From Misgurnus anguillicaudatus (lineage: Eukaryota > Chordata > Actinopteri > Cypriniformes > Cobitidae), in contig NC_073340.2 in the NCBI RefSeq assembly GCF_027580225.2, positions 37,112,001 through 37,176,000 on the forward strand: a stretch of DNA of 64,000 bases, read 5' to 3'. The stretch's first letter is position 1, and each line of letters starts with the position of its first letter. The notes beneath the pieces were generated by a model. That model saw only the letters and a program-made list of their open reading frames with translations, did not search any database and had not been told where the DNA came from. The translations under genes were made by a program, and so were the position numbers. This document shows positions 59,801 through 64,000 of the stretch, piece after piece.

Positions 59801-61912
59801 TGTCTGAATCATTCTGCAGTGTTTCTCTCTGAGAGCTGGCGTGAGGAACTGAAAGATTTGGCCACTAAAGTTCATCTCACTTCTGAGACCCACAATGACA
59901 AGAGAGAGGTACTCGACTTTCTTTATATTAAAATGCCATCATGTTATCTTCTTAGGGGAGCTGACATGTTAAGGCTCCAAAAAGCAAATACATCCATCAT
60001 TAAAGTCAAATTACCACAAATGGGTTTGTGTGAGAAAACAACTCTCATTTTGAACATATTTACAGTAATAATCAATACATCACCTATCCATAGACACGCA
60101 TATGTACAGCAAGATAAATTCAAATATAACAGCATAATCTCAGTGATTCTTGCGTGTCTTGTTTTCTCAATTCAAAGTTATTGATTTGAATTTACCACCC
60201 TGTATGCGTTGGCATGACGGAGAGTAAAATTTGAGATTTTGTTAACACAATAAGGTTGTATTAGTAAACATGTGTAAATGCATTAACTAAAATTAACAAA
60301 CAATTAACAATATATGTTTTCAGCATGTATTAATTCTTGTTAATGTAATTTTTAACAAGAATTAATGTCAAACAGTTTTTCTTCTTTAAATCCGCTCAAT
60401 TAAAGTTGATTTGATGTTTGTGCTTAATTCTGTATAAATTAAAAACAAATTAAATGTGTGATGCTCCCCCTCGTGTGAATTATAGTTCCCCAAAAATTAT
60501 AATTAGTTCTCCATAACCAATTTATAATTTACGCTAATTTTCAAGGGAAAAGGAATAGTTTATCCAAATATGAGCATTTTTCATGATTTATTCACACTCA
60601 TGCTATCCCACACAATAAGGTTGTATTAGTACAAGTGTGTAAATGCATTAACTAACATTATCAAACAATGAACAATATATGTTTTCAGCATGTATTAATT
60701 CTTGTTAACGTCAATACAGTTATTTATGTTAGTTAATGGTGCATTCATTTATGTTAAAGGCGGGGTGCATGATCTCTGAAAGCCAATGTTGATATTTGAA
60801 ATCACATAAACAAACACACCCATATCCCAATAGAATCTGGACCATCTTTTGATAGACCCGCCCCACACATATGCAACCCGGGCAACGATGTCAGTTAGTA
60901 GACACGCCCCTCACTGCTGATTGGCTAGAAGTGTGTTTTGATACTCAGCGCGCCTCCCTTTTCCAAAGTGTTTTTCAAAAATCATGCACCCCGCCTTTAA
61001 CAGTTACAACGCTTGATTTTATAAATGAATTAGTAAATTCTGAAATTAACATCAACTACTGTAAGATTAATAAATGCTGTAGAAGTATTGTTTATTGTTA
61101 GTTAATGCATTAAAGGGGACATTTTACAAAACTTCTTTAAGATGTCAAATAAAACTTTGGGGTCCCCAGATGTGAAGTTGTAGCTCAAAATATCATCTAG
61201 ATAATTTATTATAACATCTTTAAAATGCCACTTTGTAGGTGAGAGCAAAAATGTGCTGGTGTTGGTTGTGTCCTTTTAAATGCAAATGAGTTGATCTCTG
61301 CACTAAATTGCAGTGCCGTGGTTGGATAGTGCAGATTAAGGGGCGGTATTATTATAATAAGATCCCCTTCTGACATCACAAGAGGAGCCAAATGGCAATT
61401 AGCTATTTTTCACGTGCTTGTAAGGAAAATAACTTACTGGGTTGTTATTATAGCACTTAAACATGACAAAAGTCAGATTTTCATGATATATCCCCTTGAA
61501 ATAATTGATACAAACTTATCAAGTAAAAATCAAGCTAAAATGTGATGTTTTATATTTAAGTAAACTGTTTTTAAGGTCACAAATAGAGACGGTGAGAATA
61601 TAAAATGAATAAACAACACAGTGGTTTATTTTAGCAGAGAAATTTGTGTTTACTGGAGAAACAGTGCATGTCTTTGTAGAAACTGATAGAAGAGGAGATC
61701 CCTCGCAGGAAGACGCAGTATTCCGCTCAGTCCGGACGCATTATTCCATCTACATCCTGGGGAAAGAAACGCAACAGCAGGACATCACATAAACGTCTGG
61801 GAACACAGCGGCAACAGATGAATCCTCTCGAAGGAACTGAGCTCAGGGTACCACAAACACAATACAGTCATGAATATCTCAGCTACTCATTAGCTATGAG
61901 AAAAAATAATGT

Positions 61913-61958
<46 letters not shown>

Positions 61959-62965
61959 AGGTGCTGGAGCTGTTGTGTCAGATTTTGCAGACTGATTCTC
62001 TCTCTATGGTTCAGCAGTGGCTTTTGTTGGCTGATGAAAGAGGTAAATCAAATCACTGATGGACAGAAAGATGAATCGATAGAAGGAAGACTTTTAAATT
62101 TACTTTTCAAGATTCTACAGCTGCTGTCCAGACGAAAACATTCATACAGATAATAGAGGAACGATCTGGACAGCATTGAACCAAATAACTAGAAAGCTGC
62201 AGGAGAAATAGTCTTCTATTAAAGACAGCAGATTTGATTCTCTTCTAACTAATCCTCCACCGTGCCACAGTTATTTACCTGTAAGAGACAACTAATATTC
62301 AAAATATATTATGATTCAAGTACAAATACACAACCATGACCACGGCAGCAAAAATGTTCTCATTAAAACTAATTTGAAGCGTGTGTTTCCTAACAGCAGA
62401 TAATAGGTTGTTTGTGTCCTCTCTTCACATATAGAGCTGCTAATAAACCCACAATGAAATCTGATTAGATGTGTGATTAGTTGTGTTTTCTGCTCATAGA
62501 GAAAGAACTGGTTCAGGGTTTACTCCAACAAGCCATGGTCAACACCAGCGCTCCGACCCAACAAACATCTGGATCTGATTTTCTGCCTTTAACATCTGAT
62601 GATGTGTCTCGTAGTTCATCTGTCAGTCAACGTCCAAGAAAAACCAGGTGATATCTATATTTGATCAACTTCAGACTTTGATCATCTTCATGCCTTTATT
62701 CTAAAAATGGCTGGGTTATTTTTAACCCATAATTGGCAAATATTGGACAAAACACACTGCTGGGTTCAAATTGACCCAATGCTGGGTTATTGTAATCTAT
62801 GGTTGCATAACAACAATTTTTAACTCAACGGCGTGTTCTGTACAATATTTACCCATTATAGGTTAAAAATAACCCAACAATTTTTATTGTTTTTGAATAT
62901 TTCAGAAGTTTAATATGTGTTTTTGTTTAGCTCCAATCCCAGAGAGACGTCACAGGACAAACCCG
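56877..62965 (+). CDS. tbata: TBATA (thymus, brain and testis associated protein), 5' part
   Basis: Coding exons: 56877-57099, 59446-59601, 59820-59908, 61680-61847, 61961-62042, 62500-62647, 62931-62965. Phases join throughout, giving 300 codons before the window ends inside the gene. Diagnostic blocks shared with mammalian TBATA (recalled) are GSLSHHSFFSRHNPHPHRV, then LNGKPVCMVND, LSESWREELKDLATKV, TQYSAQSGRIIPSTS and VLELLCQILQTDSLSMVQQW followed by KELVQGLLQQA. The protein is soluble, with no signal peptide or membrane segment; family work links it to thymic epithelial proliferation and spermatogenesis. The start is the ATG three bases inside the exon after a TTTTTTCAAG acceptor; an in-frame upstream exon (56431-56586) is possible. 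The gene is divergent from qrfpr. A 1.5-kb foldback element occupies the first coding intron. Confidence 0.88.
57243..58733. mobile_element. 1.49-kb foldback, hAT-like ends
   Basis: The ends TAGGGCTAGTCAACTGG … GGGCCAAATGCGGCCCTCC and GGAGGGCCGCATTTGGCCC … TTGACTAGCCCTG are inverted over about 42 bp. Inner blocks are also inverted: 57470-57480 GACTGCCACTAG with 58500-58512 CTAGTGGCAGTC, and 57790 AAAAGTTTGGCCCGC with 57965 GCGGGCCAAACTTTTACC. The whole element is therefore a large imperfect palindrome centred near 57875. Flanking 8-mers TCTTATAG and CCCTAAAG match at 5 of 8, a possible decayed duplication. Lies in the tbata first coding intron. Confidence 0.85.
58734..59445 (+). other. tbata intron, no recognised feature
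   Basis: AT-rich intron sequence between the foldback and exon 59446-59601. Confidence 0.5.
60254..61100. mobile_element. repeat with a nested TTAA-flanked MITE
   Basis: A retroelement- or MITE-like unit (CACAATAAGGTTGTATTAGT … TGTTTTCAGCATGTATTAAT) occurs at about 60250-60355 and again at about 60611-60735. The second copy continues to about 61100 (TTGTTAGTTAATGCATTAA) and is interrupted at 60753-61001 by a MITE with perfect AGGCGGGGTGCATGAT / ATCATGCACCCCGCCT ends flanked by TTAA on both sides. Confidence 0.75.
60376..60610 (+). repeat. direct repeat, about 230 bp, copy 1 (copy 2 at 63045-63280)
   Basis: Shared TTCTTCTTTAAATCCGCTCA, GTGTGATGCTCCCCC, AATTATAGTTCCCCAAAAAT and TTTATTCACACTCATGCTAT with 63045-63280, about 95% identical. 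The copies lie in two different tbata introns. Confidence 0.9.
61111..61500 (-). mobile_element. MITE, AAAGGGGACAT family, copy 3 (inverted)
   Basis: Ends TTAAAGGGGACATTTTACAA and GATATATCCCCTTGAA. Internal TAAATGCAAATGAGTTGATC and GGTTGGATAGTGCAGATTAA are the reverse complements of copies 1 and 2. Confidence 0.85.
61915..61960 (+). repeat. (TC)n tract forming a polypyrimidine acceptor
   Basis: About 20 TC dinucleotides run directly into the CAG acceptor of tbata exon 61961-62042, so the microsatellite is the polypyrimidine tract. Confidence 0.95.
62700..62890. mobile_element. foldback MITE, GGGTTATTTTTAACCC family
   Basis: The left GCTGGGTTATTTTTAACCCA and right AGGTTAAAAATAACCCAACA are inverted, with internal TGCTGGGTT copies. 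Lies in a tbata intron. Confidence 0.75.
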
Positions 62966-63280
62966 GTGAGTTTTATTAGTCTGTTTATCAGAATAAAGCA
63001 GCACAATTTCTAAAATATAAATGTGTCTCTCAGGAATGCAAACATTTTTTCTTCTTTAAATCCGCTCAATTAAAGTTGTTTTGATGTTTGGGCTTAATTC
63101 TGTATAAATTAAAAACAAATTAAATGTGTGATGCTCCCCCCTTGTGTGAATTATAGTTCCCCAAAAATTATAATTAGTTCGCCATAACGAATTTATAATT
63201 TATGTTCATTTTCAAGGGAAAAGGTAGTTTATCCAAAAATGACCATTTTCTCATGATTTATTCACACTCATGCTATCCCA

Positions 63281-64000
63281 GATCTATATGTACAAATAAT
63301 TTTAAATAAAATGCAATCATTTTATTTTCTTATGAGCTTTAAAAAGCACATTCGTCTTTTTTTAACAGTGGCTTAATATAGTTGTCTTCTGGAGACATGA
63401 CTATTTAAATAGAGAAAACATTCATATTATATAGAAATTGAAATCAAAACAAATGCATATTTGCACTAAATTCAAAAAGGTGTCTCATTGGTAACTTCAT
63501 CTTATTTGTTCTTCTGTGTCTTGTGACACATTTGGTATTTTGTCACAAAATGAGTTTTGAAATGACTGAAGTGCCACCACATCTGATGAAATGATTTCCA
63601 TGTATTCAGCTGAAGATATGAAGTCATATAGATCTGGGATGACATGAGGGGGAGTAAATCATCTGTGTGCAACAGGACTAATGTGTGTGTAGTAGCACTA
63701 AGACACTTCTGCCCTTTGAGAAACTGCACATTTACAGAGAAATCGAATATTGCTTTCAGTTTAAAAACAGCTTTACCATCACCATAGAAACATCAATGAA
63801 AGAAAAAAATGAAAACATTTGCATAGAGAAACTTTGACGCATCTGTCAGGTGTGATGATAAAAGCGAGCAGAATTTCTGGAAATGATTTCTGTTAGAGCT
63901 GAACTCAAATAAACATCAGTTTGCTACATTCTAATAATGAGCAAAGAGCTTTAGTTTGTGGTTACTATAGCAACACACACAGACACACACACACACACAC
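63281..64000 (+). other. tbata intron to window end
   Basis: AT-rich intron with a fragment of the common GTTCACACTCATGC/ATGACATGAGGGGGAGTAAA MITE near 63640 and a terminal CA microsatellite (63975-64000). No further tbata exon recognised. Confidence 0.5.

Overview
The window is animal nuclear DNA, almost certainly from a teleost and probably a cyprinid. The evidence is vertebrate-type split genes with GT-AG introns, fish-sized introns packed with DNA transposons, and several foldback repeats that I recognise as common in carp-like fish. The species call is inference.

Three protein genes account for all the coding sequence I can support. (1) polr3a, + strand, 3..35472, encodes the largest (catalytic) subunit of RNA polymerase III. 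The window holds its 3' two thirds: 21 exons and 920 codons, with all junction phases consistent, running from the catalytic-magnesium exon to the stop codon. (2) qrfpr-like, - strand, 53443..39138, is a complete six-exon gene of 442 codons for a QRFP (26RFa) neuropeptide receptor, a rhodopsin-class GPCR. (3) tbata, + strand, 56877 to beyond 62965, has seven coding exons of the thymus/brain/testis-associated protein TBATA; its 3' end lies outside the window. polr3a and qrfpr are tail to tail (3.7 kb apart); qrfpr and tbata are head to head (about 3.4 kb apart). No functional link between the three proteins is implied.

The rest is dominated by transposable elements. Five hAT-type insertions have perfect 8-bp target duplications (1171..1447, 15922..17465, 18778..28219, 34468..34911, 44025..44438). 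There is a 5'-truncated L2-type LINE, a LINE remnant of the restriction-like-endonuclease class, and many terminal-inverted-repeat or foldback MITEs, often nested. The 10.8-kb polr3a intron 18249..29067 is the most remarkable part. A hAT element sits in a MITE, and inside the hAT is a three-deep set of Helentron-like elements (20961..27789). These carry 19 copies of a 139-bp minisatellite and about 1.3 kb of a 31-bp palindromic minisatellite.

That nested, minisatellite-bearing Helentron-like family is my best candidate for something under-described. Smaller observations concern intron history (a duplicated AGGT segment bounding a 90-bp polr3a intron, and a 24-bp exon copy just past a qrfpr donor), inverted repeats bracketing polr3a exons, and the placement of a QRFP receptor beside genes of the human 10q22 region.
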